Notes: generated by a model not told the origin, from the sequence alone. DNA of 43,120 nt from Fontibacter flavus (GCF_042432905.1 NZ_JBHLWI010000044.1:1-43120), one strand, 5' to 3'; positions 1-8,423 are shown, numbered from the stretch's first letter. Numbers and translations: made by a program.

Positions 1-142
1 TTGGATATAGTGCATAGAGATAAAATAGGATTGTTAAAAATAACCTCAACTAAATTTACTAAATTTAAGGAGATTGTGGAATAGCCAACTAAAAAACAGG
101 AGAGGCTTTTTTCACAGTCTGCCGTTGGCATCAAGCTATAAA

Positions 143-1012
143 ATGAACCGAATACTAAAATACGGACTGATAACGATTTCAATTTTTATAATTGGGATAT
201 TTGTTTCATATGGAATCTTTGTAAATAAGTTTGACTTGTTCGGAGATCCTGAGAAAGAAATTTTGAATACAAAATGTGACAATCAAGGAGTAAGACAGGC
301 GACAACTTTCGAATATGGTGGAAATGCTGTGACCAATCAAGTAATATTAGTTTCAATTGACCTAGGGTGCTCTGACAATCCAGATGATTCGAAAAAGAAA
401 ATAGTCTTTTCTGCTGAGAACAAAGGTGGAACGGCACTGCAGACAGAATGGAAATCGTTTGACACTCTTAAAATAATCTATTCGGATAGGCTTGAACCAG
501 TTTCCCAAATTGACAAAGTGACATATATTGATTCGACTTTAAACGTCACAATTATTTATGAAATAACACCTGAAAAGAAAATTCAAAACTCAACCGACCG
601 AACCGACTATAATAATCAAGATTTGAGTTATGAATTTAGAGAAGCAATCATATTTAATCTGACAGACACAATAGCCGCTGATTTTAATGGGGATGGAAAG
701 CTGGATCAAGCAATTTTTAGAAAAGAAAATGAAACTTCAGGAATTATCATAATTCACGGAGAAACAAACGAAGTAAACAAAATTGGTTTTGGCGAACGTC
801 TTGCGCATTTAACAGAATTTAATTGGGTTGACTTTTGGGGACTTGTAAATGACTCAGAGACTTATGAAGTCGTAATTGAAGATGACGAGATCATAGGAGG
901 TAGAAAAGTTATGCTTGAGAATCCATCAATTGTAGTGAGAAAAGAAGAAGTAGGTGACGGACTAATAACATTTAAAGAAGGAAAATATGTTTGGATTCAC
1001 CAAGCAGACTAA
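143..1012 (+). CDS. Membrane-anchored or secreted protein of unknown function
   Basis: I do not recognise the family. Starting at the ATG at 143 gives about 289 residues: a short basic start (MNRILKYG), one hydrophobic helix at about residues 8-27 (signal anchor or uncleaved signal peptide), then a polar extracytoplasmic part. Near residues 195-205 there is a DFNGDGKLDQ stretch, which has the spacing of a calcium-binding DxNxDGxxD loop as in FG-GAP or dockerin-type repeats. The frame is open further upstream to 74, but the ATG at 143 puts the hydrophobic helix at the N-terminus, so I prefer it. The gene is A+T-rich compared with the core genes further right. It ends 8 bases before the Mrr-like nuclease gene, so the two are probably co-transcribed. 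Function unknown. Confidence 0.7.
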   Translation: MNRILKYGLITISIFIIGIFVSYGIFVNKFDLFGDPEKEILNTKCDNQGVRQATTFEYGGNAVTNQVILVSIDLGCSDNPDDSKKKIVFSAENKGGTALQTEWKSFDTLKIIYSDRLEPVSQIDKVTYIDSTLNVTIIYEITPEKKIQNSTDRTDYNNQDLSYEFREAIIFNLTDTIAADFNGDGKLDQAIFRKENETSGIIIIHGETNEVNKIGFGERLAHLTEFNWVDFWGLVNDSETYEVVIEDDEIIGGRKVMLENPSIVVRKEEVGDGLITFKEGKYVWIHQAD

Positions 1013-1020
1013 ATTATCTA

Positions 1021-1572
1021 ATGATGCCATTGCCACCAGAAAATATAAATGCAAATATTACACCGAGAGAATTTGAGCTACTGGTTAAAGCTTACTTACA
1101 AGAAATTGGAAGTTCTATTAATACTTTTAATGTCAAGCATGATGTTCAATTACAAAGAGAAGATGGAAGATATCAAATCGATGTTTTTGTTGAATTTGAA
1201 CTATTAGGGAGTGATTTTAAAGTACTTATTGAGTGTAAAAAGCACAAGGATAAAGTAAAACGAGATGTCGTTCAGCTTTTGTTTGATAAGATTAGAGCTA
1301 CTGGGGCGCATAAGGGCATGATTTTCTCAACTAGCGGGTTTCAAAAGGGGGCATTACTTTATGCAAGAAAACATGGAATAGCACTAATTAGAATTATTGA
1401 AGGGAAGTATACTTATTTCACTAAGTCAAGAGAGTCAAGAAATTTTGACCCTCCAACCTGGGTGGATTTACCAAAATTTGTTGGTGAATTCATAACTGAT
1501 GAAGCAATTTGCTATTTACAAAATGGACATTTAGAGCCATTAAGAGAATTTATAATGGTTAATAAGGAATAG
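1021..1572 (+). CDS. Mrr-type restriction endonuclease-like protein (catalytic domain only)
   Basis: A protein of 183 residues with the PD-(D/E)xK layout of the Mrr catalytic family: an IDVF strand with the first acidic residue, then an IECKKHK strand with the E-x-K pair about 25 residues later, then a helix starting DVVQLL and an IFSTSGF strand that matches the usual Mrr 'T-x-(G/s)F' position. Members cut or nick DNA, often methylated foreign DNA, or act in repair. It is shorter than full Mrr proteins (about 300 aa) and lacks the N-terminal winged-helix domain. Start is ambiguous between ATG 1021 and ATG 1024, both just after the stop of the preceding gene; a TTG at 991 is less likely because it lies inside that gene. 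No methyltransferase is adjacent, so a classical restriction-modification pair is not supported. The gene lies in an A+T-rich accessory block. Confidence 0.65.
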   Translation: MMPLPPENINANITPREFELLVKAYLQEIGSSINTFNVKHDVQLQREDGRYQIDVFVEFELLGSDFKVLIECKKHKDKVKRDVVQLLFDKIRATGAHKGMIFSTSGFQKGALLYARKHGIALIRIIEGKYTYFTKSRESRNFDPPTWVDLPKFVGEFITDEAICYLQNGHLEPLREFIMVNKE

Positions 1573-1734
1573 AATAGCCAGCTCCCATCTCTCACCACTT
1601 TTATGTAATTTAACAAATCAATTCAAACATAGGAGAAGTTAGGAGTAGGCTGGAAGCGAGCGGCTCCACATGCAGGCCCGACCCCCTAAGCGCCAAGTCT
1701 AAAATGACGGAACACATAGACATCATATAACATT
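1573..1734. other. Spacer with an imperfect long inverted repeat
   Basis: No gene. The 12 bases at 1572-1583 (GAATAGCCAGCT) repeat, with one mismatch, the 12 bases at 79-90 (GAATAGCCAACT), so the two-gene block is flanked by similar words. From 1578 to 1653 the sequence can fold into a long imperfect hairpin: CCAGC (1578-1582) with GCTGG (1649-1653), CTCC (1582-1585) with GGAG (1642-1645), and TCTC with GAGA (1633-1636), with extra unpaired bases on one side and a loop of about 40 bases. That is faintly like a gene-cassette recombination site, but the conserved GTTRRRY core is not present. Confidence 0.35.
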
Positions 1735-2270
1735 ATGACAATTGAACAACTGAAATATCCGATTGGGAAATTTGAGAAACCAACTACAATTACCAATAAT
1801 ATTGTAAAAAACTGGATTACTGTAATTTCTACATTTCCTCAAAGACTTCAGTTGAAGTCAGCAATTTGACGGACGAACAACTTGACAAACCATACAGACC
1901 AGGAGGTTGGATAATTAGACAAGTAGTCCATCATTGTGCCGACAGCCATATGAATAGTTTAACACGTCTAAAACTCGCATTGACAGAAGACCAACCAACC
2001 ATAAAACCATATTTAGAAGAAAGATGGGCGGAGCTTCCAGACAGTAAAAGTATGCCTATTGAACCGTCATTAAAAATGTTAGAAGGAACACATGAAAGAT
2101 GGACTGTTTTATTAAACAATTTGACAGACGAACAGAAAGGAAGAATTTTTATTCATCCTGAACACGGAAAGACATATAGTGTTGATGAAAATATCGGTGT
2201 TTACGCTTGGCATTGTAACCATCATCTTGCGCATATAACAGAGACCAAAAAGAAACATAAATGGAAATAA
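1735..2270 (+). pseudogene. DinB/YfiT-family putative metal-dependent hydrolase, frameshifted
   Basis: Two overlapping frames together give a complete YfiT/DinB-like protein of about 178 residues. Frame one starts at ATG 1735 (MTIEQLKYPIGKF...) and runs to a TGA at 1867-1869. The family sequence then resumes in another frame from about 1851 (VEVSNLTDEQLDKPYRPGGW) to the stop at 2268-2270. The switch falls near 1846-1853 and needs one missing base. The second part has the helices with VVHHCADSH and YAWHCNHHLAHI, whose histidines form the three-His metal site of the family. YfiT-like members are bacillithiol or related thiol transferases or hydrolases. A TTG at 1866 could allow translation of the distal part alone, but that would lack helix 1. 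Likely decayed, or a sequencing error. Confidence 0.75.
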
Positions 2271-2609
2271 ACATCAAATTTAATAAAACTGACAAAGCCT
2301 GAACAGTCTAAAGCTCTTTTGCAAAAGCAGGAGTTTCAATTGCTTGAATTTAATTTTTGGGGTGTTTCTACATGCTAAAATTGAATACTAATTACCTGGC
2401 AATTAAAGTTAAATATAACACACAATAGTCCTTGGATACGGCTCTGCTTGAGGACAGGAAATTACGCACTCTGGAAAAAAAGCCATAACATGCCGTACCC
2501 TACTGTCTAGAGAGTAAATCAGGCAGAAATTCTTTAGCTTTGAGGCTAGTGCCTGATTCAATTGGACATCACACGTCACAGGGCTGAGAACAGCCGACAC
2601 ATTATAGAA
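2271..2609. other. Intergenic region with a perfect 9-bp inverted repeat
   Basis: A gap of 339 bases without a convincing gene. The only clear structure is a perfect inverted repeat, AATCAGGCA at 2517-2525 and TGCCTGATT at 2550-2558, separated by 24 bases. It has no T-run on either side, so it is not a standard terminator. It lies 52-93 bases upstream of the MBL-fold hydrolase start and could be an operator or a leftover from the boundary of the A+T-rich block. Confidence 0.4.
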
Positions 2610-3728
2610 ATGAAAAAAATATTGAGAATAGTATTATGGACCTTAGCCATTCTTATGGTGGCAACAGGGAGTCTGGCATATTATGTCAGTAAACAAATGG
2701 GCAGTTTGAATTCTTTGGAAGCGCGTAAGGAAAGATTCGGGGGCTTGCCTTATTATGCTGAGGAGACCGATGAATTTTTAAGTCCCGAGCCATTGCCCTA
2801 TTTTCCAGAACAAACCACAGGGGGGAATCCTGGACCTTTGAGATTCTTTAAAACTTCACCCAATGCACCCGGTTTTCCACTGCCCAAGCAGCTGATTACC
2901 AAAAGCGATTTTCCGGAAACCCCCTCGGATTTTGCGGTGTGGTGGTTAGGTCATTCCTCTTTTATTCTTGAGCTTGACGGAAAGCGTATCCTATTTGATC
3001 CGGTTTTTGAAAATGGAGGCCCTCTTCCCTTTATTTTGAGAAGGTTCGATGTATCTCCAATCAAAAGAGAAGAACTTCCCGAGATTGATATGGTGATCAT
3101 TACCCACGATCATTATGACCATCTGGAGGCGGCCACCATCAAATTTCTGGCGGATAAAAACATAGAATTCATCGTGCCATTGGGTGTTGGCAGTAGATTG
3201 GAAAGTTGGGGTATTCAGAAAAACAACATCAGCGAGTTGGGATGGCATGACGCCAAGGTTGTTGGTTCCTTGCAAATAACAGCCCTTCCGGGGATCCACT
3301 ACACAAGCAGAAGTTTCAATGATAGAAACAAAACCCTCTGGGCTTCTTTTGTCATTAAAGGCGCAGACAAAAATCTTTTTGTAAGTGGAGATACCGGTTA
3401 CGGTGGGCATCTAAAAGAAATTGGAGAAAAATATGGTCCTTTTGACCTGGCCTTAGTGGAAATAGATGGCTGGAATAAAGGATGGCCTTTGACCCACCTT
3501 TTTCCTGATCAGGTCATTCAAGTATGTCAGGATATAGATGCCAAACTCCTGTTTCCCATACATTGGGCTGTCTTTGATTTGGCATTACACCCATGGGACG
3601 AATCTATTAAAATGGTCGCTGATCTGGCAGCAGAAAAAGACATCGAGCTGGTGACACCCATTATGGGCGAAAAAGTTATCCCAGGACTGAGTTCCACCAA
3701 TAATTGGTGGGAAAACTTAAAAAAGTGA
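2610..3728 (+). CDS. MBL-fold metallo-hydrolase, membrane-anchored (UlaG/RomA/NAPE-PLD-like)
   Basis: A protein of 372 residues with an N-terminal hydrophobic helix (about 6-25) that should anchor or export it. The metallo-beta-lactamase fold is shown by THDHYDHL with H166-x-H168-x-D170-H171, followed by LPGIHYTSR (third-ligand region) and VSGDTGYG (bridging Asp), and a final PIHWAVFDLALHP His. The order WWLGHSSFILELDGKRILFDPVF is typical of the NAPE-PLD/RomA/UlaG-like branch, which includes phospholipase D-type and lactonase-type enzymes; the true substrate cannot be read from the sequence. The ATG at 2610 was chosen because it places the signal helix directly at the N-terminus; an upstream in-frame TTG at 2562 has no such support. 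It is followed by an epimerase on the same strand after 117 bases. Confidence 0.85.
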   Translation: MKKILRIVLWTLAILMVATGSLAYYVSKQMGSLNSLEARKERFGGLPYYAEETDEFLSPEPLPYFPEQTTGGNPGPLRFFKTSPNAPGFPLPKQLITKSDFPETPSDFAVWWLGHSSFILELDGKRILFDPVFENGGPLPFILRRFDVSPIKREELPEIDMVIITHDHYDHLEAATIKFLADKNIEFIVPLGVGSRLESWGIQKNNISELGWHDAKVVGSLQITALPGIHYTSRSFNDRNKTLWASFVIKGADKNLFVSGDTGYGGHLKEIGEKYGPFDLALVEIDGWNKGWPLTHLFPDQVIQVCQDIDAKLLFPIHWAVFDLALHPWDESIKMVADLAAEKDIELVTPIMGEKVIPGLSSTNNWWENLKK

Positions 3729-3845
3729 CCGCTAATCTGCTATGATTTGCTGCCACTTTTTTCTTATTCCATCAATAAGATAAGGGTTCTATAAATGTCA
3801 TCTCTTTTTAGTAAATTCCAATTTTCAAAATTCAACATAATCAAA

Positions 3846-4739
3846 ATGAGAATATTCTTCACAGGGGGCACAGGAAAAGCCGGAAAACATGTCATCCCCT
3901 ACCTCATAGAACAGGGACATCGGGTGATGAATGTGGACCTGAAACCATTGGATTATCCGGGTGTGGATAACCTGATCGCGGATATTACAGATTCAGGCCA
4001 AATGTTCAATGCCATGACTTCCTATGCAGGTTTTGACGAAATGGAACCGGGTACCGGGGTACCCAAGTTTGATGCGGTGGTCCATTTTGCTGCGGTGCCC
4101 AGGATTCTGATCAACCCTGATAATGAAACCTTCCTGGTCAATTCTGTAGGTACCTATAATGTGATTGAAGCAGCTGTCAAGCTGGGGATTAAGAAGATCA
4201 TCATTGCTTCTTCGGAGACAACTTACGGCATCTGTTTTTCGGATGGCAAAACCGACCCAAAATCTTTACCCTTGGAAGAAGATTATGATGTGGATCCCAT
4301 GGACAGTTATGGCTTGTCCAAGGTGGTAAACGAGCAAACGGCCCGCAGCTTTCAACGCCGCTCGGGGTTTGATATCTATGCCCTTCGCATCGGCAATGTG
4401 ATTGAACCCCATGAATACGAACTGCTCTTTCCCCATTATTTCAAACATCCAGAAGTACGCCGCAGAAATGCCTTTTGCTACATTGATGCCCGGGATCTGG
4501 GGCAGATTGTGGATTTGTGCCTGAAGAAGGACGGATTGGGTTATCAGGTATTCAATGCCGGCAATGACCACAATGGGGCCATCATTCCCAGCAAGGAGCT
4601 AGTGGAAAGATTTTTCCCAGGAGTAACCCTAAGCCGTGAACTTGAGGAGCACGAGGCTTTGTTTTCCAACCGTAAAATCCGTGAAGTACTGGGCTTCAAA
4701 GAACAGCACAATTGGAGGAAGTATGTAAAAGGTTTTTAG
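3846..4739 (+). CDS. NAD-dependent epimerase/dehydratase (extended SDR)
   Basis: A cytoplasmic extended short-chain dehydrogenase of 297 residues. The NAD-binding Rossmann motif is FTGGTGKAGKH at residues 4-14 (GxxGxxG), the DIT segment near 45 binds the adenine side, and the catalytic pair is Y155xxxK159 in SYGLSK, preceded by SSETTYG as the Ser/Thr region. Such enzymes epimerise, dehydrate or reduce nucleotide sugars or related substrates; I cannot name the substrate. The frame is open upstream to 3795, but ATG 3846 is chosen because MRIFFTGG places the Rossmann strand at the start as in the family. It converges on the MazG-like gene with 35 bases between the stop codons. Confidence 0.85.
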   Translation: MRIFFTGGTGKAGKHVIPYLIEQGHRVMNVDLKPLDYPGVDNLIADITDSGQMFNAMTSYAGFDEMEPGTGVPKFDAVVHFAAVPRILINPDNETFLVNSVGTYNVIEAAVKLGIKKIIIASSETTYGICFSDGKTDPKSLPLEEDYDVDPMDSYGLSKVVNEQTARSFQRRSGFDIYALRIGNVIEPHEYELLFPHYFKHPEVRRRNAFCYIDARDLGQIVDLCLKKDGLGYQVFNAGNDHNGAIIPSKELVERFFPGVTLSRELEEHEALFSNRKIREVLGFKEQHNWRKYVKGF

Positions 4740-4774
4740 AGAATATGTTGATGACTTGGAAAAGATGATTGAAC

Positions 4775-5242
4775 TTATTCCTCTAAAATTCCTTTTAAAT
4801 CCGCAGGCGAATAGTAAATGGACTTCAAGGTTTTTCTGTCTCCTGATCGGTAGACCAGGAAAAGTTCTTCCTCCTGTTCATAGAAGCATTCCACTCCCTG
4901 ATTTTGATAATGGGCCACAGTTTCTTTGGCTTCCTCTTCAGTTTTGCAGGCTTTGCTCATATTGGACCGCTGTACTTCATCGAACAACGCTTTGAATTTT
5001 TCGGCCAATCCAAATTCCAGCACTGCCCCGGATAGTACATATTGAATATCACACAAGGCATCGGCAATTTCCACTATGTCACCGTTTCGGATACCTTCTT
5101 CCAATTCCTTCAGTTCTTCAGCAATCAGGGAAACCCTTAGGTCGCATCTTTTGGTATCTGGAACCATAGGTTCTGGAAGAATAGGGTGTTTGAAAGTCTT
5201 GTGGAATTCGGCTACAGAGGTTAAGCTTTTTGGGTCTTGCAT
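4775..5242 (-). CDS. MazG-like all-alpha nucleoside triphosphate pyrophosphohydrolase
   Basis: A protein of 155 residues starting MQDPKSL. The family signature is seen at about residues 40-65: a helix with EELKELEEG (the EExxE metal-binding motif) followed by a helix with EIADALCDIQYV (the DxxxD part). This is the all-alpha NTP-PPase fold shared by MazG, HisE and dCTPase-like house-cleaning enzymes that hydrolyse (d)NTPs to NMP and pyrophosphate. The C-terminal part (residues 85-155) contains an HYQNQGVECFYEQ stretch and is specific to a subgroup common in Bacteroidota, often annotated as HisE-like. An upstream in-frame ATG at 5332 adds about 30 residues with no similarity to the family, so the ATG at 5242 is preferred. 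It converges with the epimerase gene. Confidence 0.75.
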   Translation of the reverse strand: MQDPKSLTSVAEFHKTFKHPILPEPMVPDTKRCDLRVSLIAEELKELEEGIRNGDIVEIADALCDIQYVLSGAVLEFGLAEKFKALFDEVQRSNMSKACKTEEEAKETVAHYQNQGVECFYEQEEELFLVYRSGDRKTLKSIYYSPADLKGILEE

Positions 5243-5408
5243 TTCTATTGGATTTTTGTTTTTACAAAGAAAAGAATTTTCATGAACTGTGCCAGCGGCA
5301 CAAGCTAATGGTAGAAAATGATAACAATGCATCCACCTTCCTGTAAGGAAGTCCTGTAGAAAAATGCAACCATAAGAATTATTTCACCTGACATCCAGGC
5401 TGCTTTAT

Positions 5409-5438
5409 AAAAAAAAGAGGCCGGTAATCCGACCTCTT
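5409..5438 (-). terminator. Rho-independent terminator of the lipoprotein gene
   Basis: The hairpin AAGAGG-c-CGG / CCG-a-CCTCTT (5415-5438, loop TAAT) is followed on the minus strand by a T-run (the A-run at 5409-5416 on the plus strand). It lies 26 bases after the stop of the minus-strand lipoprotein gene. Confidence 0.75.
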
Positions 5439-5463
5439 AAAACGTAAAGGAAACGAACAATTT

Positions 5464-6237
5464 TTATTTTTTCTTCAGACTCACTGCAGATTCCAGATTG
5501 CTTTCAATCTGTGCCAAGATAATGGCATTGGTATCTGCTGCACCAGGACCAATATCAATTCTTCCATCCGCATTGGTATCTACAGCCGTAGCAAAATCTA
5601 CATTGGCAAATAACTTATCCATATCAAATACCAGGACCATTTCAGTCTGACCATCTACTTCTACCCCTTGGGTGGATTGAGCCTTTGCACGGATCATTTT
5701 TTCAGTATTGAGCCAGATATTGCTGGATTTACCTTGGACCTCACCCATGATCAAAAGGGATTTTTCATAAACAGGATCAGTGGATTCCACTTCCGTATTT
5801 TTAAAAAGCCTGAAGCTAACCTCTTGGTAATTGCCTTCCGGTGTTCTTCCCTGACCTAATACGGAACTTTTGACCTCTCCATTGCTTACTATTGCAAAAG
5901 TCTGGTTTTTGGTCGCAGCTGTTTGGAGACCTGCATTTACATTGGTCCTCAAGGTAATACTGCCCAAACTTATACCTGCCAAAAGATCTGCTTTGGCGGC
6001 ATACTTCATTTCCACATCTTTACTTCCAACCCAAAATTCACTTGTGGCAAATCCATTGACGATGACACGGCTATTGCTGCTGCTTGCCGAAGTGCTGCTA
6101 AATGCCTCTGCAGTTAGGGTAGCCTGACTCTGAGGTTCATTCATGTCAGCATCTTCTTTTTCTGTACAGGCGAAACCTACAAATCCGATTGCTAATACCG
6201 CAATCCATTTTTGGAAATAATTGATTGGTTTTTTCAT
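5464..6237 (-). CDS. Exported lipoprotein of unknown function
   Basis: A protein of 257 residues. The N-terminus MKKPINYFQKW... leads into a hydrophobic stretch ending VGFAC, a lipobox, so the mature protein starts at the Cys at about residue 24. The residues after it (TEKEDADMNE) are acidic with a Lys, like the lipoprotein export signal that sends Bacteroidota lipoproteins to the outer surface; this is an inference. The body is predicted mostly beta and contains DTNADGRIDIG near residue 225, with the spacing of a calcium-binding DxNxDG loop. Family not recognised. The ATG at 6237 is chosen because it begins the signal peptide; an upstream ATG at 6297 would add a non-signal extension. It ends before a clear terminator and appears to be a single-gene unit. 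Confidence 0.75.
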   Translation of the reverse strand: MKKPINYFQKWIAVLAIGFVGFACTEKEDADMNEPQSQATLTAEAFSSTSASSSNSRVIVNGFATSEFWVGSKDVEMKYAAKADLLAGISLGSITLRTNVNAGLQTAATKNQTFAIVSNGEVKSSVLGQGRTPEGNYQEVSFRLFKNTEVESTDPVYEKSLLIMGEVQGKSSNIWLNTEKMIRAKAQSTQGVEVDGQTEMVLVFDMDKLFANVDFATAVDTNADGRIDIGPGAADTNAIILAQIESNLESAVSLKKK

Positions 6238-6513
6238 TTGATAAAATAGTTGGTTAATAATAGCATGACTTAGACAATGTCCGTGCCAGTAGTCCATGCA
6301 TTTTTTAACATAATTCCTGAAATAGGAATCTATTTTTGGACAAAAGAACCTTTTTTTAGTCTTTCACTATTTTCCTGTCAGAAAAAATATACCGGTCAAT
6401 TGGTTTTTGATTTTTAACTGATCGTACCTAAAAAGTAAACGTTGATACCTGTTTTGATTTTAAAGACAATCTTGTTCTGTGGAAATACAGGTGCTGGATT
6501 TGAAAAATTTTGG
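6238..6513. other. Intergenic region upstream of the lipoprotein gene
   Basis: The gap between the lipoprotein start (6237) and the sodA-like stop (6546) is 308 bases. Apart from the terminator listed at 6514-6541 it holds no gene I can support; the A+T-rich stretch next to the lipoprotein gene presumably carries its promoter, but I could not pick a convincing TAnnTTTG box there. Confidence 0.4.
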
Positions 6514-6541
6514 TAAAAAAAAAACGGGGAGTAATCCCCGT
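6514..6541 (-). terminator. Rho-independent terminator of the superoxide dismutase gene
   Basis: A perfect 7-bp stem ACGGGGA (6524-6530) / TCCCCGT (6535-6541) with a 4-base loop, followed on the minus strand by a T-run (A-run 6514-6524 on plus). It begins 4 bases after the sodA-like stop codon. Confidence 0.85.
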
Positions 6542-6545
6542 TCGC

Positions 6546-7334
6546 TTAACCTTTCATCAAGGTATCATATCGTTTTTCTACCTCAGACCAGTTGACCACA
6601 TTCCAGAATGCGGAAACGTAATCCGGCCTTCTGTTCTGATAGTTCAGGTAATAGGCATGTTCCCATACATCTATGCCCAATAGTGGAATCCCCTGAAAGT
6701 CGGAAATGTCCATCAAGGGATTATCCTGATTAGGCGTAGATCCTATTTTCAACAAATTATCTTTGTCCAATACCAGCCAGCCCCATCCGGAGCCAAAGCG
6801 TCCTTTGGCTGCATCTTCGAATTGTTTTTGGAATTCGGCAAAACTTCCAAATGCGCCGGTAATCGCATGTCCCAAATCACCTCCCGGTTCACCACCTCCG
6901 TTAGGAGACATGGTTTTCCAGAAGAGTTCATGGTTGTAATGGCCACCGCCATTATTTCTCATTTTGGTGGAATATTTTGAAATATTCATCATCACCTCTT
7001 CCAAAGGTCGGCTAACATCCACATTTTCCTCTGCTGAAGCTTCGGCTAAATTTTTTGCATAGGCAGCTGCATGCTTGGTATAGTGAATTTCCATAGTCAT
7101 GGCATCAATATGAGGTTCCAAAGCTTCATAAGCATAAGCCAGAGGCATCTGCTCAAAGCCTGTACTCAAGAGAATTTTTATTTCTTCCTCAACTGAGCCA
7201 CTTTCCGTGTTGCCACCGCAAGCACTCAAGAATGCGGAACCGATTACACTGCTTCCAATTCCCACTGCCAATGTTGCTTTGGAGCTATGGCTGAGGAATT
7301 TTCTTCTGGAAACATCAAAAGTTGTCTTTTTCAT
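6546..7334 (-). CDS. sodA: Superoxide dismutase (Fe/Mn family), Tat-exported lipoprotein
   Basis: A protein of 262 residues that converts superoxide to hydrogen peroxide and oxygen. The family core covers about residues 60-260: MEIHYTKHAAAY (first metal His), NNGGGHYNHELFW (second His), and GIDVWEHAYYLNY (the Asp and third His). The NQDNPL segment before the last motif carries the Gln typical of the manganese or cambialistic branch. Unlike ordinary cytoplasmic SODs of about 200 residues, it has an N-terminal extension with SRRKFL (twin-arginine motif), a hydrophobic stretch and FLSACGG (lipobox). It should therefore be folded inside, exported by Tat and lipid-anchored in the periplasm. ATG 7334 starts this signal; an ATG at 7370 only adds 12 residues. 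Symbol given by family. Confidence 0.9.
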   Translation of the reverse strand: MKKTTFDVSRRKFLSHSSKATLAVGIGSSVIGSAFLSACGGNTESGSVEEEIKILLSTGFEQMPLAYAYEALEPHIDAMTMEIHYTKHAAAYAKNLAEASAEENVDVSRPLEEVMMNISKYSTKMRNNGGGHYNHELFWKTMSPNGGGEPGGDLGHAITGAFGSFAEFQKQFEDAAKGRFGSGWGWLVLDKDNLLKIGSTPNQDNPLMDISDFQGIPLLGIDVWEHAYYLNYQNRRPDYVSAFWNVVNWSEVEKRYDTLMKG

Positions 7335-7454
7335 AGGGTTGTTAATTTCCTTTAAGGGTTGGATTTTCAATCACAAGAACCACCAAGTTAATTAATTCGG
7401 TTTGATTATAAAACCTAAAAGCAGACAATAAGTCTGATTTTATGACAAGTTGGT

Positions 7455-7462
7455 TATGTTTG
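7455..7462 (+). promoter_or_regulatory. Possible promoter -7 element for dapF
   Basis: TATGTTTG matches the Bacteroidota -7 consensus TAnnTTTG. It lies 66 bases upstream of the dapF ATG. No perfect TTTG -33 box is visible at the right distance, so this is a candidate only. Confidence 0.4.
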
Positions 7463-7528
7463 CAAAACCAATAAAACTTGGTTTGGTTTTTGAAAACAGA
7501 TAAATACCCTTGAACTGGGTGAATATTT

Positions 7529-8308
7529 ATGGAAATTTCTTTTTACAAATATCAAGGTACAGGAAATGATTTTGTCATGATTGATGACAGGTCAGCCACA
7601 TTTCCTGAAAAGAACCTACCGCTTGTCCAAAAATTATGTGATCGCAAATTCGGAATTGGGGCAGATGGCTTGATTTTGATCAGAAATAAGGAAGGTTACG
7701 ATTTTGAAATGATTTATTTCAATGCAGATGGATCGCAGAGTATGTGTGGCAATGGCGCCCGTTGTGCAGTGGCTTTTTCCAGGTTTTTGGGAATTATCGA
7801 CAATGAAACCAAATTTCTGGCTATCGATGGACCACATAAGGCGAAAGTCGTGGATGGCTGGGTGGAATTGGGCATGAGTCCCGTGAGCAGTCTGGCCAAT
7901 GCCGGTCAGGACTTTTTTGTCAATACCGGTTCGCCGCATCATGTCCGTTTTGTAGAAAATGTCAATGAATATCCGGTTGTTCAAACAGGATCCGAGATCA
8001 GGTATGCTGATCAATATGCACCTAAAGGTACCAATGTGAATTTTGTGACCCCTATCAGTCAGAATGAAATTCAAGTTCGGACCTATGAACGAGGAGTTGA
8101 AAATGAAACCCTTTCCTGTGGCACCGGTGTGACAGCCTGTGCTTTGGTCTATGGTTACCAAAATCAGTTGCATGAGGTCAACATCAGTACCCCTGGCGGT
8201 AAGCTGAAGGTGAGGTTTTCTGAAAATGCGGACGGAAGTTTCCAAAATATTCTGTTGATAGGACCTGCAGAACAGGTTTTCCATGGAAAAATAAATGTAA
8301 TCATATAA
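7529..8308 (+). CDS. dapF: Diaminopimelate epimerase
   Basis: A complete cytoplasmic enzyme of 259 residues that interconverts LL- and meso-diaminopimelate in lysine and peptidoglycan synthesis, without a cofactor. The N-terminus FYKYQGTGNDFVMID is the family signature. The two catalytic cysteines are C73 in SMCGNGARC and C197 in LSCGTGVTAC, each in its usual glycine-rich setting, and GADGLI (about 45) and the SPHHVRFV region are also typical. The length is slightly shorter than the 270-275 residues of many homologues. It stands alone between the divergent sodA-like gene and secA, with 115 bases before secA. Confidence 0.97.
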   Translation: MEISFYKYQGTGNDFVMIDDRSATFPEKNLPLVQKLCDRKFGIGADGLILIRNKEGYDFEMIYFNADGSQSMCGNGARCAVAFSRFLGIIDNETKFLAIDGPHKAKVVDGWVELGMSPVSSLANAGQDFFVNTGSPHHVRFVENVNEYPVVQTGSEIRYADQYAPKGTNVNFVTPISQNEIQVRTYERGVENETLSCGTGVTACALVYGYQNQLHEVNISTPGGKLKVRFSENADGSFQNILLIGPAEQVFHGKINVII

Positions 8309-8423
8309 GAAAAGAGCACATTCATGGAGATTCTTGATACTTGAGCTGTTTCTAATCTCCTGACCTATTACTATAAATTAACAAAAAGGCCGTAATTTTA
8401 AGCCCCATATTATAAAAGTTACT

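Noticed and set aside
1735..2270. Programmed -1 frameshifting as the explanation for the DinB-like gene
   Set aside because: No slippery heptamer or downstream structure is visible at the junction, and no family member is known to me to use it; decay or a sequencing error is simpler.
1..2600. Integron or phage origin for the A+T-rich block
   Set aside because: No integrase, transposase or attachment duplication is visible, and the flanking hairpins lack the standard attC core; the evidence only supports an accessory block.
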